64,000 nt of DNA from Hormiphora californensis (GCA_020137815.1 CM035350.1:9068265-9132264), one strand, 5' to 3'; positions 11,804 through 22,435 are shown, counted from the first letter of the stretch. Made by a program: numbers and translations. Notes: generated by a model from the letters alone, not told the origin.

Positions 11804-12838
11804 ATGGCACTGTTTGCCGATGGAGGCTTCTCCACCCCTGACATTTACATCGTCATTTACCTCGTGCTTCTCTCGGCACTCGGTGTCACCCTGAACGCGA
11901 TGGTGATAACCAGAAACCTTCGCAAATCAACCTCCCTCGCTCGGAATCTCTACCTATCCCTGTTCATCACAGACTTCCTGACTTGTGCCACCCTACCCAC
12001 TTACTTTGCCTACGCCACCTTCATTCCCAAGAATTGGAGATGTTATGCGGCGGAGAAAGATCCCGAATTTGGATACCTTGTCAACTGCACAACACACTAT
12101 GTGTACTTTCGGTGGCCTCAGTCATCCATCGGGCAACGTCTCTACAGTAACTTTGTACGGACAATTGTTACACAGCCGTGTGTCATTACCGGATGTCTTG
12201 CTGCGTGTCGCTTTTACCAAATCCGATACCCATTCTCTCATGTACCATCGAAATATCCCCTCGCTTTTATCATCATCACTTCAATCTACAGCCTGGTGTT
12301 CAAGGTGGACCTATTGAGGACTAAAGGGGACGGGGATGTGGCCTACTACTACATCATTGCCCAGGGAGTCTTTGCAAGTTTTAAAGGTGGGCCCTTTAAT
12401 TCCTTGGGTATAACTTTTAACTCAACTCTAGAGGTGTTCATTGCATCCAACATCTTCAATGTACTAGCACAGGTAATGGGTCTCATCGCTTCAATTCTCA
12501 CAATCTTCGAACTAATCCGAAACTCAATGAAACAAGTGGCTAATTCGGCTTTACTTCGCTCAGAAAACAGGAAACGAAGAAGCACAATCATGATCTTAGT
12601 GCACAACTTCGGAAGTATCCTTACAGCATGTTCCTATGTTGTCTACACCATCAATACATCAAACAATGGGAACCTGATAGATGTGGCGGTCAAGGATCAA
12701 AAACCCTTTGAATTGCCCACTTCCATAATAATAAGCGCCTTGGCCTACTTCTTGTTTGTGCCTAGCTTCTGTTCCCTTGTGAATCCCATTGTGTGTATCC
12801 TGTTCACGCCCAGAGTGACACGGGTAGGTCCCCGCTAG
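11804..12838 (+). CDS. Class A-like 7TM receptor (right-arm copy)
   Basis: A 344-residue open frame identical to the left-arm GPCR except for one residue (Asn for Ile in the loop before TM7). All seven hydrophobic segments, the TM2 Asp and the TM7 NPIVCIL motif are kept. Upstream sequence is duplicated for nearly 2 kb, so this copy probably carries the same promoter. If the palindrome is real, the locus has two head-to-head copies; if it is an assembly artefact, there is only one gene. Confidence 0.7.
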   Translation: MALFADGGFSTPDIYIVIYLVLLSALGVTLNAMVITRNLRKSTSLARNLYLSLFITDFLTCATLPTYFAYATFIPKNWRCYAAEKDPEFGYLVNCTTHYVYFRWPQSSIGQRLYSNFVRTIVTQPCVITGCLAACRFYQIRYPFSHVPSKYPLAFIIITSIYSLVFKVDLLRTKGDGDVAYYYIIAQGVFASFKGGPFNSLGITFNSTLEVFIASNIFNVLAQVMGLIASILTIFELIRNSMKQVANSALLRSENRKRRSTIMILVHNFGSILTACSYVVYTINTSNNGNLIDVAVKDQKPFELPTSIIISALAYFLFVPSFCSLVNPIVCILFTPRVTRVGPR

Positions 12839-13437
12839 AGGCTGGTGAGCAAATGGGAATGAAAACTCTGGCCTTTTCCTGGTCAGCGATCAGAAGATAA
12901 GTCCATTTGTTTCAAATAGCCAGACACTGTTTCAAATTGGCCGCCGTTTCAAATAGCCAGTGGCTACCCTAATGTGCCAAATGGCAGAGTAATCTGTGCC
13001 AAACAATATTTTACCGGACGCACGTGTTGCCAATCTAGCACTAGCGTCTTCTTACAGTTACCATAAAGCATGACCTAAACCGTTTGTTGAAAAATCATGT
13101 GACCAGTCAGTCTGCCAGTCAGTAGGTCAGTCAGTGTGTGTCTGTGTGTGTGTGTACGAGTCAGTGTGTATCAGAACTCTATTTGAAGAAAAGGATGATT
13201 TCATGACCCCAATTTGAAATTGAATGACACTAAAAAAGACGATGTTAGCAGTTAGTGACATTATTATAATAGCCAAGGCGACATAGTATTTCTTGGTTCT
13301 ATCCTGTTAGGCAAATTGTGCTAACCCAAATGTTCTCGCTCCACTCCGAAGAGAGAGTAAAGGGCAAGCTACTTATCTATATGTAGTTATAACCCTGGCC
13401 CCACCAAATATTTGCCAAACCACCCTCTCAAAATACC

Positions 13438-13698
13438 TTGATCATGATACATCATCATTGGATGAAAGGGCACGTGCCCCTGGGAATGGCACCAACCATT
13501 CCCGGTAGACCTCCAGGGTGGAGAATGCAGCCCCCTGTGATACATCCCTCAATCCCAGTCCCTCACGGGCATAGCCTCGACAAAGAAGGATACATAAGGG
13601 CATTACTAAAACTTTCTTCCCTTTTTCAAAATGATATGTCTGGGGAGAGTATGTTTACCAAAAGTGTATATCAAAAGACGTCATGTAACGCCGCATAG
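13438..13698 (+). CDS. Unassigned 86-residue open frame (right-arm copy)
   Basis: Mirror copy of the open frame at 6053-6313 with the same Pro/Gly/His-rich composition. It is closed upstream by an in-frame stop near 13390. There is no recognised domain, and it may be non-coding. Confidence 0.18.
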   Translation: MIMIHHHWMKGHVPLGMAPTIPGRPPGWRMQPPVIHPSIPVPHGHSLDKEGYIRALLKLSSLFQNDMSGESMFTKSVYQKTSCNAA

Positions 13699-14100
13699 TC
13701 TGAATCACAGCACTCGCAAACAAAAATTGTTTCTAACAACAAACAAAGATGATAGTTGTGTGATGGTATTGATTTCACTCGAGGACTGAGTGGAGATCAT
13801 CAAAACACACGTGGTTTTCAAGTTGGGTGTAATAAATATATAGGAACAGCGGTCTGATGTTTTTAACAACGTAGCGATAACGGAATACAGAGATCTATCA
13901 CTGATAGCTTAGCTGTTCCATTTGATAACTATCACATCTGCAAAATGTAGCAAAGATATTTTTCTGGCAGTCTACTATGCTGATGACTGAGTCTTTAAAA
14001 AATTCTTGAAAAGGTACGGCAAAAACTGGTTTAAAATACTAAAATAGTTGTTCTTCGCTTTGAAAACTCGATATCACTGAAACATGCTTATGTTTTTTGT

Positions 14101-14452
14101 TCATCCGTCTGTCATCTGACTCCTAATACAAGTTGGGGGTCCAGGGGACCAGGATCCTCTGGCACTGCACCTAATTGATCTTGTACCATGTAGCTCGTAT
14201 CCAATCTTACACCTGAAACAATTTACAGATCCGGTCACGAAATGACATACTGTATTATAGGCCATGAAACGCAGCTAATTCGCAAGTATTATTCTACAAA
14301 CCTGAAGTAAGCACGTGCTCTGTACACTCGAGATAACTGGAAAAGGAAGCCATTGTCGGGCGATACGAGGAGTGGGCACTTGATTGGAACACAGATCGGC
14401 GACACTTTGGGCGTCCACTCTCCCTGCTCATTGCACATTTGTTCTGAGTCAC
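14101..14452 (-). pseudogene. Orphan CCP exons (copy of TSP1-CCP exons 5-6)
   Basis: Inverted copies of exon 5 (14452-14302) and exon 6 (14212-14101) of the TSP1-CCP gene, encoding the end of one CCP and one complete CCP. The upstream signal-peptide and TSP1 exons are not duplicated, so this is a gene fragment without its own start. It could be transcribed only if an upstream minus-strand gene, such as the truncated gene at 15764-14881, spliced into it. Confidence 0.75.
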
Positions 14453-14656
14453 CTGGAACACGTCATATTGAATTGTTGATGCACATGGTGTCAAGCGACT
14501 CACTTACAATATTATAGTGAGGAAATAGTAGTTTATTGATGAGAATGGTTTATGGAAAATGGTCATGTAGCAGCTTGGAAATAGGGAAGTGTACTTGTTG
14601 AGCAATGGAAAAGGGAAGTCGACAGAGCAACAATACACACACGTATTGCCAGTCTA

Positions 14657-14880
14657 ATGAATAGTACTAGAATGTTGGTTTTGTTTCTCTTGCTTGGATC
14701 GGTTACTGGTTTTGACCAGTGGTACAGCGGATATACTGGATCATGGCCACCATCCCACACCTACCAGAATTTCAACCCTGTGACAGGGTCTCTGCTCCTA
14801 AAATGCCCGGCAACCACTTTTAGTAAAGGGGCATTTGAAAAAACGGTATTGGATTTGAGGCTGTTTGATGCATTGAACAG
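14657..14880 (+). pseudogene. Orphan receptor exon 1 (truncated)
   Basis: Copy of the first 75 codons of the tyrosine-tail receptor, from the signal peptide to ...LFDALNS, cut by the palindrome edge. A continuing open frame (to 15100) runs antisense through the neighbouring gene and is not a real fusion product. Ala in SVTAFD is Gly here because of a cluster of three base changes. Confidence 0.8.
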
Positions 14881-15764
14881 TACCCAGTCTTCAATGCAGT
14901 ACCCTATCCGATACTTCATCGGGGAGGAGAACTTCACAGCCACACTACCGAGCTTAGAGTCGTCCTTGTCGTACAACTGCACCCTGATTACCTCACCACT
15001 ACCCAGTGTAGAGTCCGTCTTTATCTGGAGAGGTATTGCCTCCAGGTCCCAGGGTGTTATCACTTCCAGCTCTACAGCTGTCCAGTCTGAAACACAATAA
15101 AATGAACCAATGGTATGTGGTAGTAGCAGTTTGGTAGATTTTATAGTTTGATAAATTAAATTTAGAGCTTTACCTGCTCTGTAGAAGTCCGATGCTGTGT
15201 CAATACCACTGTAAAACATGATCTGCTCCACAACATAACCACCCAACTTTGCAACACAGTCGCTATCTGAACTATCTGCGAACAGGTAGTTCAGCACTTC
15301 AACACCATTACATGTGATGATGATGGCAGTTTCTGTTTTGCCAATCGTCCATATCTTCTCCACCGGGGGTTGTACTGACAGGTATGCGGTGCTGGTGCTG
15401 CAGGAGCCTATACCGTACAACATTGGGGATGTGAACCTTACACCCATACTACTGATATAGTTGCTGTCCTTGTCGTACATCTCAACAAAGATCATATCAT
15501 CACTACCAAGTGAAGAGTCCGTCTTTATCTGGAGAGGTGTTCCCTCCAGGTCCCATGGTATCTTCACATGATGCTCTACAGCTTTCCAGTCTGAAACGCA
15601 ATAAATATATATGGTAGTACTTTGTGGTGTACAAACAACTCAACAAGTATTACTGTAAAGGTCGCAATATACGGATAATGTGCCCATTGATACCAACCTG
15701 TTAGAACAACTGTCCCCCACGTAGCAGCTGTGAAGATAAGGAGCCGAATCATGTTAACACTCAT
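14881..15764 (-). pseudogene. 5' half of repeat-domain/CCP gene, cut at the palindrome edge
   Basis: Three exons on the minus strand: 15764-15698 (signal peptide, MIRLLIFTAATWG), 15590-15174, and 15086 to the break at 14881. Exons 2 and 3 each encode one copy of a ~139-residue domain that starts DW.AVE and contains PLQIKTDS.LGS, LYDKD and SPM.Y.IG.C. I do not recognise this domain. The second copy stops at ...CIEDWV, exactly at the palindrome boundary. The missing part of the domain and a CCP exon are found on the opposite strand from 19022, so the gene appears split by an inversion. It was probably a secreted mosaic protein. As it stands this half has no 3' end. Confidence 0.75.
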
Positions 15765-16692
15765 ATTATACTGGAGGTGTTTTTTAAACTCTTAGCTTCC
15801 AATAGTAAATCAATGTTTGCCGTACTAAGCAGTAAATCGGGGTTCCGGGTCCTCTGACCCGAAAATCAATTTTCTATTTTTGACTTATTATGACACTACG
15901 TGGAAAATCATGAACAATGATGTATGTTTCACCTCATATGGTTATCTCTAAGGGGTCTAATTGGGTGTTGACAGGTGTGGAACTTCTCTCCCTTGCTACG
16001 GGAGGCAGCACATGGGAAGGGGGGGCTCTTTGTATTTGTGTGTAAATGTCAGTTATGTTTACATTTTGTTCAGTTTATTGTCGTCTGAGATTATTTATGG
16101 CTTATAGGTTTATTAAGTTGACATTTTCACATCAATATTAAGTATCTTATGAATTTCTGTGACCCTTGACTTAATAAATTCTGCTACACACAATCTATGC
16201 TAAAGGTTGTCTTTACTCCTTGGGTTGATTTGTAAACCGGTACAGGTGTTATTTCTAGGAATAGAGCAATGGTTAGGTTAAACGCCCTGGTAGATGACCC
16301 TCTGTTGTTACTAAACATCCGGGGGGGGGGGGGGGATTTCCCTTAGACCCTTAATTCTAGATACCCCTTCAACTCTACACCTCACAGCTTAGTAGATACC
16401 CTCCGCTTTCCCTCGGATCCAGTATAGGACCTCAGAATTTCTAAATACGTTAGTAGCTAACCCTCTGACCCTTTTAGACACTCCTCTGACCCTTCTAGAT
16501 ACCTCTCAGATCCATCGACTTTATCTAGTAGGATCTGAGGGTCATATTATACACTCTGACGGGTGTCCAGTAGGTTTTGAGGTATATCTAGAGGCGGCTA
16601 AGAGATGGGTAACAAACTCGTAGTCTCTAGCAGGGTCTGAGGGGTATTGAGAGGGTCAGAGGGGTGTTTGGAAGGATCTGGGGATATAATAA
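15765..16692. other. Non-coding stretch with degenerate minisatellite
   Basis: No gene was recognised. A poly-G run lies at 16321-16334. From about 16400 to 16680 the sequence is a degraded array of about 20-bp units built around CTGAGGGGTATCTAGTAGG, in both orientations. The same unit resumes beyond the transposon at about 18045, so the transposon seems to have inserted into the array. Confidence 0.55.
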
Positions 16693-18040
16693 TAGGGTAT
16701 ACCGGGGTAATTTGGACGGTTTTGGCATTCAATTGGTATTTCAAGAGCCATTAATTTACTTAATCAATTAGTTAGCTACTCAATTTGTGCAACTGAACCT
16801 TTATCTTGAGCCTCAGAACAAATTTGAATCGAAAACATAACTTTTAATTAGCTAATTAACCTTGTTAATGAAGGTAACTCGGAATATTTTTGATCGCGAG
16901 ACACGGGGCAATTTGGACTAGTGGCTTCTACACCAATCACAATGCGCGCATTCAATCACGTGACCGCGACACACCACATTGCCCCAGCTGTAAATCTGCG
17001 ATGTAAATGGGGCTATTTGGACAAACTTAGATTGTAGCCACAGTTTTTGAGATATCAATTTCAAACTTTTCAGTCATCTAGTAATTTAGTATCCCGTGCT
17101 ATTCCTTTTTTCAAAATTAGTTAATTAAGTAGTAATTAGCCTAATTAACCAAAAAATTAAGTGTTCATCAGATCTATATCTATAGGGTGCATTTTCGAAA
17201 GCTCAGGATTAGCCTAGCCGATTAGAAAAAGATTTAATCTAATCCCAAATAGGGTTTTTGATAAAATCGACATCAAAGATCAAAAAGCCACAAATAAAGC
17301 TACGGTTTTCAAAGGAATGCTGTTTGTGTTTTCAGGTGCTTACAAGGCCAGAAGGCAAAAATTACCAGAAATTATTATTTATTATGGGGATCCACTCTAA
17401 TTAATCATGTTAGTGGCCGATTCCCACTCAATACAAAGTTGGTTTGTCGAATGCCACACCATGGATTAACTTGTTACCTTGGCAACCAGAGAATTGGTTG
17501 TAAAATGCACCTTTTTTCTATTTTTGGTCTATTTACTCAGTTTTAGCCATCTATATTGATTGAATAGGATAATTATGAAAGCAGGTTGTCTATGGTTACC
17601 ATAGAAACGAGTATAATGGCGCCATGAGGCCAATTTGTCTTAACCAATTTGCCCCATGGGGCAATTTGGTCTAGTCCAAATTGCCCCATGGGGCAATCTG
17701 GATTATGACCGAATTGCCCCCGATTTTTTCGTCCGAATTGCCCCAAATTGTCCGAATTGCCCCGCTTCATTAAAATGCCAATTAGCTAATTAAATCGAAA
17801 GCTAATGTCATTTTGATGATGAAACTGGATAGAAAAGTATCATATTGTGAAATTCTGACCCTTAATTTAAATAATTATCATAATTAAGTTTACCGAAATA
17901 AAGTTTAACTTTAAAGTCGTTATTTTTCGTTATTTCACACTAAACAACACAATTTAAAAGTCCCATATAAATCACTAGTCCACATTGCCCCGTCCTGTGA
18001 CCACATTGCCCCACCGTCCAAATTACCCCGGTCTACCCTA
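16693..18040 (+). mobile_element. Non-autonomous TIR element with GGGGCAATTTGGAC arrays
   Basis: The termini are inverted: TAGGGTATACCGGGGTAATT on the left and AATTACCCCGGTCTACCCTA on the right, about 27 bp with one or two mismatches. There is no coding capacity. Internally the motif GGGGCAATTTGGAC and its reverse complement recur many times, densest at about 17620-17765, and near the ends it merges with the terminal repeat. The family is not assigned. Repeated subterminal motifs of this kind often bind transposase, but that is inference. Confidence 0.65.
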
Positions 18041-18240
18041 TCTAGTAACATATGAGAGGTATTTCCCAGTTTTTCATATAGGATGTGAGAGGTATCTAAT
18101 AACGTCTGAGGCTATAGTAGGCTCTGAGGCGTATCTAGCAGGCTCTGAGGGTATCTATCAGGGTGTGAGGGGTATCTAGTGGGCTCTGAGGGGTATCTAG
18201 TAGGCTCTGAGGGGTATCTAGTGTGCTCTGAGGGATTGAC
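18041..18240 (+). repeat. 21-bp minisatellite
   Basis: About six to eight imperfect tandem copies of GGCTCTGAGGGGTATCTAGTA. It continues the degraded array on the other side of the TIR element at 16693-18040. Confidence 0.8.
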
Positions 18241-18673
18241 AAAAGTATTTAATACTAATTTTCATGTGTTTAATTCATGTATTTAAATACAAATCATTCA
18301 CTAATTTGAAGAAACGTGTTTTGAGATTTCCTTTTTATGTATCATGGATAATTTATGATATCACACTTGTCAGTAATGTCATTGTTTGTAAATGTAATCC
18401 GTTTTTGTGTGTAAACACAAAGGGGGGAGAGGTCCTATGTGCTGCCTCAGCTCGGAAGGGGTGGCGTGGGGCAACCTTTTAACACCTAATTAGAGGGGGA
18501 AGGAGGAATCCGTAGAGTGTGAGATAACCTGGGATCTTCATGATTTTTCATGTACTGTCAATTTAGACAAAGTTGTTTTTTCGAGTCAGAGGACCTTTAA
18601 TAATAATATTAATCAGGGGCTAATTAAATATTAATTCAAGTCCAAATGTAATTAATTTTCTAGATACAAAATA
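18241..18673. other. Non-coding stretch
   Basis: AT-rich sequence with no exon or repeat recognised, up to the TA that precedes the pogo-like terminus at 18674. Confidence 0.4.
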
Positions 18674-19020
18674 CAGTCGGACCCGGTCAAATGCCGTTAT
18701 TTTCCCATAGTAGAGTCGATAACTACATCGACCTCTCCCAATTGTTCCAGTTTTTGTCACATCTGTTTGGAGCCTCGACACGACCTCTAAACAGGTGTTA
18801 CTTTTTCACAAACTGTTTTCATCTGGGTGTAATCAGCAGTTGAAATGTTGTTGATCATAACAAAAACCGAACTATTTTTTTCAACTTGGGGTAAAACTAT
18901 GGGTGTCAAAAGTTAGCTCTAGGTCCCCTGAGTAACCATCCGGAGACTCTAAGAGATATTTCAAGCCGTTCTCCCGTAATCATTAATCCCGGTGGAGAAA
19001 AAAATACAATGCGGACGTAC
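18674..19020 (+). mobile_element. pogo-like element fragment, third copy
   Basis: It begins TA-CAGTCGGACC like the palindrome copies. From about 18709 to 19020 it matches 9341-9649 in the same orientation with very few differences, ending at GCGGACGTAC. Immediately beyond it the reading frame of the 3' half of the split gene starts, so the end of this repeat coincides with a rearrangement breakpoint. Confidence 0.65.
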
Positions 19021-19021
19021 C

Positions 19022-19896
19022 CAGTGGGTAGACCTGTTAGTACAGCCCCCGGTAGAGGTTGACAAGATCTGGACGATTGTTAAATCAGAGACCGCCCTCA
19101 TCATCATATGCAACAACGTTGAGGTGATGAACTACCTGTTCGCGGACAGTTCAAAGAGCGAATGTGCTAAAAAGAAGGAGGGGGATGTTGTGGAGCAGAT
19201 CAAGTTTATCGAGGAATATGACACAGCATCTGATTTCTACAGATCCGCAGGTTAGCGTCTAAACTAACGTTAACATTTAACTTGCATGAAATTAGACTAA
19301 TTTATGATTTGGTTGGAAGTTAGCGAGCTAGTGGGTTTAGACGCTGGATCAGCCATAGTAAACTAGAACCTTCAAGCTGTATGCAATTGATATCCCCTTA
19401 TAGCTTTCTCCTAACTTCCTGAACTCTTTCCACTCAGTAAATTGTCCTGCCTTCTCTGTTGAAGGATCAACACAAGGAACCTGGACTACTTCACTAACAG
19501 GGACAAACACCACAATCGATTGTGCTACTAATCATATCCTAGTGGGAAATTCTAAGTTGACTTGTCAGGAGGATGGAGCATGGTCAAGTGATGTGCCACA
19601 ATGCGATACAATCGGTACGTTCAGTGATCAGCACCTAACTAAGATCTAATTCAAGATTTCTAAAAAGGTCGATATTTTTTGAAAAATTAGTTTATAAAAG
19701 CTTTGCTACTTTGCTTTTTAGAGGACCCGACGGGCGGCGATTCGATCAGATATTCTAGAAAATTGTATGGTGTATCCTTATTCCTTGGTCCCTACAAAAT
19801 ATATGACGCTGATCATTTTAATGCTGTCCCTAGTCCACTTCTTTCTAACCCTCCTTTACATTTGGGGGAGGGCGTAGAGCTAGGCAACCACTTCTG
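19022..19896 (+). pseudogene. 3' half of repeat-domain/CCP gene
   Basis: Three plus-strand exons: 19022-19250, 19438-19614 and 19722-19896, phases compatible. The first encodes the C-terminal part of the ~139-residue repeat (VQPPVEVDKIW..., ...DTASDFYR), picking up at WVD where the minus-strand half stops at WV. The two halves share the six bases TGGGTA. Exon 2 is a complete CCP module (CPAF...LTCQEDGAWSSDVPQC). Exon 3 is a short tail of unrecognised sequence ending in TGA, and is less certain. The fragment has no promoter or signal peptide of its own because the pogo-like fragment abuts it, so it is probably a broken gene in this assembly. Confidence 0.7.
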
Positions 19897-20816
19897 ACAC
19901 TTATATTAACAGGATACACCAAACAACTTTAGCTGCAAACATTGCTGCTGCTTGCTCTTGCACCAACGGCAACAAATAACTTAGATATTTACCAGAAAGA
20001 GAGAGGGGGGAGAGGGAGAGAGAGAGAGAGAGAGGGATATTGCAGTATCGACTTGTCAGAAAGGTCGCTGGTCGGATCCTTGCTCTGCTGTTGGTTTCGA
20101 ATATGATCATGACAATGCTCTCCGGTGGGAGTTTTTGAAGTTGTCATCCCCTCACGTTAATTTGTTTTGTACCCTCGTCCAGCGACGACTGGCCTTGTAC
20201 CTCCCGGGAAAGGAGCATAATAATCGGGGCTGGAACTCTTCAAGTTATTATTTAAAGTGCTACCAAGCCACTACCGTAAAGCCATACATTTTCGCGGGAA
20301 TTAATTTTCGCGTTTTGGCCTAGACTGGCTCCTGGTTTTACGGTTCTTCACATCCGTTCACAGTTCTTCACATCCGTTCACAGTTTCAATGATCAAATGT
20401 CGCTGAAATATTTAGTTGTTGTCCTCTGTTGCATCGAATATGATCATAGAACAATAATTGTGGTGCAATCTAATTTAGTAGTGATCTCTGTCTTTCTCTC
20501 TCTCTCTCTATCTCTCTATCCCTCTATCTCGTCTAACCTTGGTATCTAATCATGGTTAGCATTATATATTATATTTGAGACAAAGAGGACTAGCTGAAAG
20601 TTATATTATGTAGGTAGCTGATATGTAATTGCACACTCTCGTAGTGGCCGGGTCTGTTTCAAGTTGAGATAAACAAAGAGTTGGCGTTGTTTTTTGGTAG
20701 CCCAAAAATTTAATCGATTTAGCAGACAAGGTTACGCAATATTTGCCCTAAAAACTACAGACTATCTAGCTGCACCCTCATTACCCAGATTGCTGCAGTT
20801 GTCCTCAGCTCTTATA
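19897..20816. other. Intergenic, mostly non-coding
   Basis: It contains a GA-rich microsatellite at about 20000-20035 and a CT tract near 20495-20530. At about 20343-20382 there is a 19-20-bp direct repeat (GTTCTTCACATCCGTTCACA twice). A short open stretch from about 20050 (CQKGRWSDPC, CCP-like ending) could be a decayed exon of the preceding gene, but I cannot support it further. Confidence 0.4.
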
Positions 20817-22043
20817 ATGAATCTCTCGTGTGGTGTTATTCTGGTTGTGAGCCTTGTAACACCCTCCCACCACACTACTGTTATTCTACACTGCAAGTTT
20901 CGATCGGGCTCCTCTCGTCTCGGGGAACTTTTTAACCAGAATCCAGATGTGTTTTATGTGTTTGAACCACTGCACAACACGCCTTCAACTCAACACCCAC
21001 AGGTACTATAAACATACATCTAACAGATGCGCTTGTATATTGGAGTAATTTTTTTTGAAAACTAGGTAGAAAACTAGGTTTGATATTTGCGTCCTGCCCC
21101 CATTTTTAATACAGATACTGGCCGATATCGTGAACACATGCAGCTCGAATCACTGGGGTATTACATCCCGGTCAAAAAGTTTTGAAGATCCAGCCACCGT
21201 ATTCCGACAATTGCCTGTTCTCTAAACTGCGTGTTATAAAGGTAAGAATTGAAGATTATAATGGCCACTACAGCTTTAGACTCCAAACATGCGTATTTTC
21301 AGACCATAAGACTGCGTTCCAAAGACCTCCTATCCATATCCTTCATTAATTTGGGAGCACCCAATTGTGATTCACTTGATCAGAGATCCCCGAGCTGTTC
21401 TTGCTTCCCGCCTTGCCTATCCCAGAGCTGTGGTCGAACGGAAGAAGGTTTACAAAGGACCGGAAGGGTGTAGGTGAGGCGGCAGAGCAACTATGTTCTG
21501 CCTACACTACAGATGAGAGATATCTTAGGACCGAGTACATTGGTTAGTTCATGGTTCCTTCCTCCCTTGTTACTTGTTACTGGCGCGACCCATCTCGGTC
21601 GCGCCAGGTGTCTATGTCACCAACCTTGTTACAACCTTTGTTATTGTTGTAATACCAAGCTGTTTAGTTAGTAAAGTGGGAAGTTAATCCAAAACTTGTC
21701 AACAGGTCCGTTTTTAACAATTACATTTGAGGAATTGGCCATTGAACCCGAGAAGACAGCAGCCAAGTTGTATGCCTTTCTAGGAAGATCACTGCCACCA
21801 CAGGTTTTATTTTTGACAAATCTTGGGCCTTTCTTAGGAAAATGTTGAAGCTAATATCTTCTACAGGTCATAAACTATCTCGGGATTGTGGGAGACAAAA
21901 ACGAAAACTGGACGTCAACGCATCAGAACCCGGAGAAAGTTTTGGACAAATGGAGACACACACTTCCAAGGAACTTTCTGTGTGAAATAGAGAAGTCGTG
22001 TCATAGTTTTCTTGGCATGTTTGGATATAAAGAGGAGTGCTAA
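20817..22043 (+). pseudogene. Carbohydrate sulfotransferase, frameshifted
   Basis: Five exons are visible: 20817-21002, 21115-21241, 21303-21542, 21706-21803 and 21867-22043. Family marks in order: [20 protein letters not shown] (5'-phosphosulfate-binding loop), VIHLIRDPRAVLASRL (3'-phosphate-binding loop), FEELAIEPEKTAAKLYAFLG, and a C-terminal WRHTLPRNF...C...GY block. It belongs to the Golgi CHST1/3-like group that moves sulfate from PAPS to glycans. The N-terminus is short and weakly hydrophobic. Single-frame reading fails three times: near 21213 in exon 2, near 21350 (a 2-base loss would explain it) and near 21470 in exon 3. Splice sites are otherwise good, so this looks like a fairly young pseudogene or an error-rich assembly patch. 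Confidence 0.8.
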
Positions 22044-22193
22044 ATACAAATACGCATTTATTGTGCATCAAATGATTTCATAAAATCTTCACGTTGTATC
22101 AAGTCGTACTCTGAATGAGGTTCTCAAATCTCAATTGTCTCCAGGCAGCATGGCAGCAGCTTCTCTGACCTCTGTTTCCACACCATTGAGACC

Positions 22194-22417
22194 TAGTGGA
22201 AGCTCTTACGGTATTTCCCACGCCCCGTGGGAAAGTTTTTCGACCGTGGTAAAGTTTTCAAACCGTGGGAAAAGAGAGATACATGCAATAACTAATAAAA
22301 AACAATTTATTTTTTATAGTTATTGTATGTATCTCTCTTTTCCCACGGTTCGAACATTTTCCCACGGTCGAAAAACTTTCCCACGGGGCGTGGGAAATAC
22401 CGTAAGAGCTTCCACTA
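22194..22417 (+). mobile_element. Fold-back MITE, AGTGGAAGC family
   Basis: The ends are inverted: TAGTGGAAGCTCTTACGG on the left and CCGTAAGAGCTTCCACTA on the right. Nearly the whole 224 bp folds back, with TTTCCCACGC and CGTGGGAAA blocks and an AT-rich loop. A related element with the same ends lies at 25367-25520. Confidence 0.85.
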
Positions 22418-22435
22418 ACCCGCATAGCATACGAC

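Larger units (their letters stand above)
9928..14880 (-). repeat. Right arm of 10-kb palindrome
   Basis: Inverted copy of 4871-9820. It ends abruptly after ...GCATTGAACAG at 14880. The left arm continues into the rest of the receptor gene at that point, while the right side continues into the truncated repeat-domain gene. The right arm therefore carries only exon fragments of the two left-flank genes and looks like the derived copy. Confidence 0.95.

Noticed and set aside
14657-15100. 147-residue open frame fusing receptor exon 1 to downstream sequence
   Set aside because: After 14880 it reads antisense through exon 3 of the minus-strand repeat-domain gene; the fusion is created by the palindrome edge.
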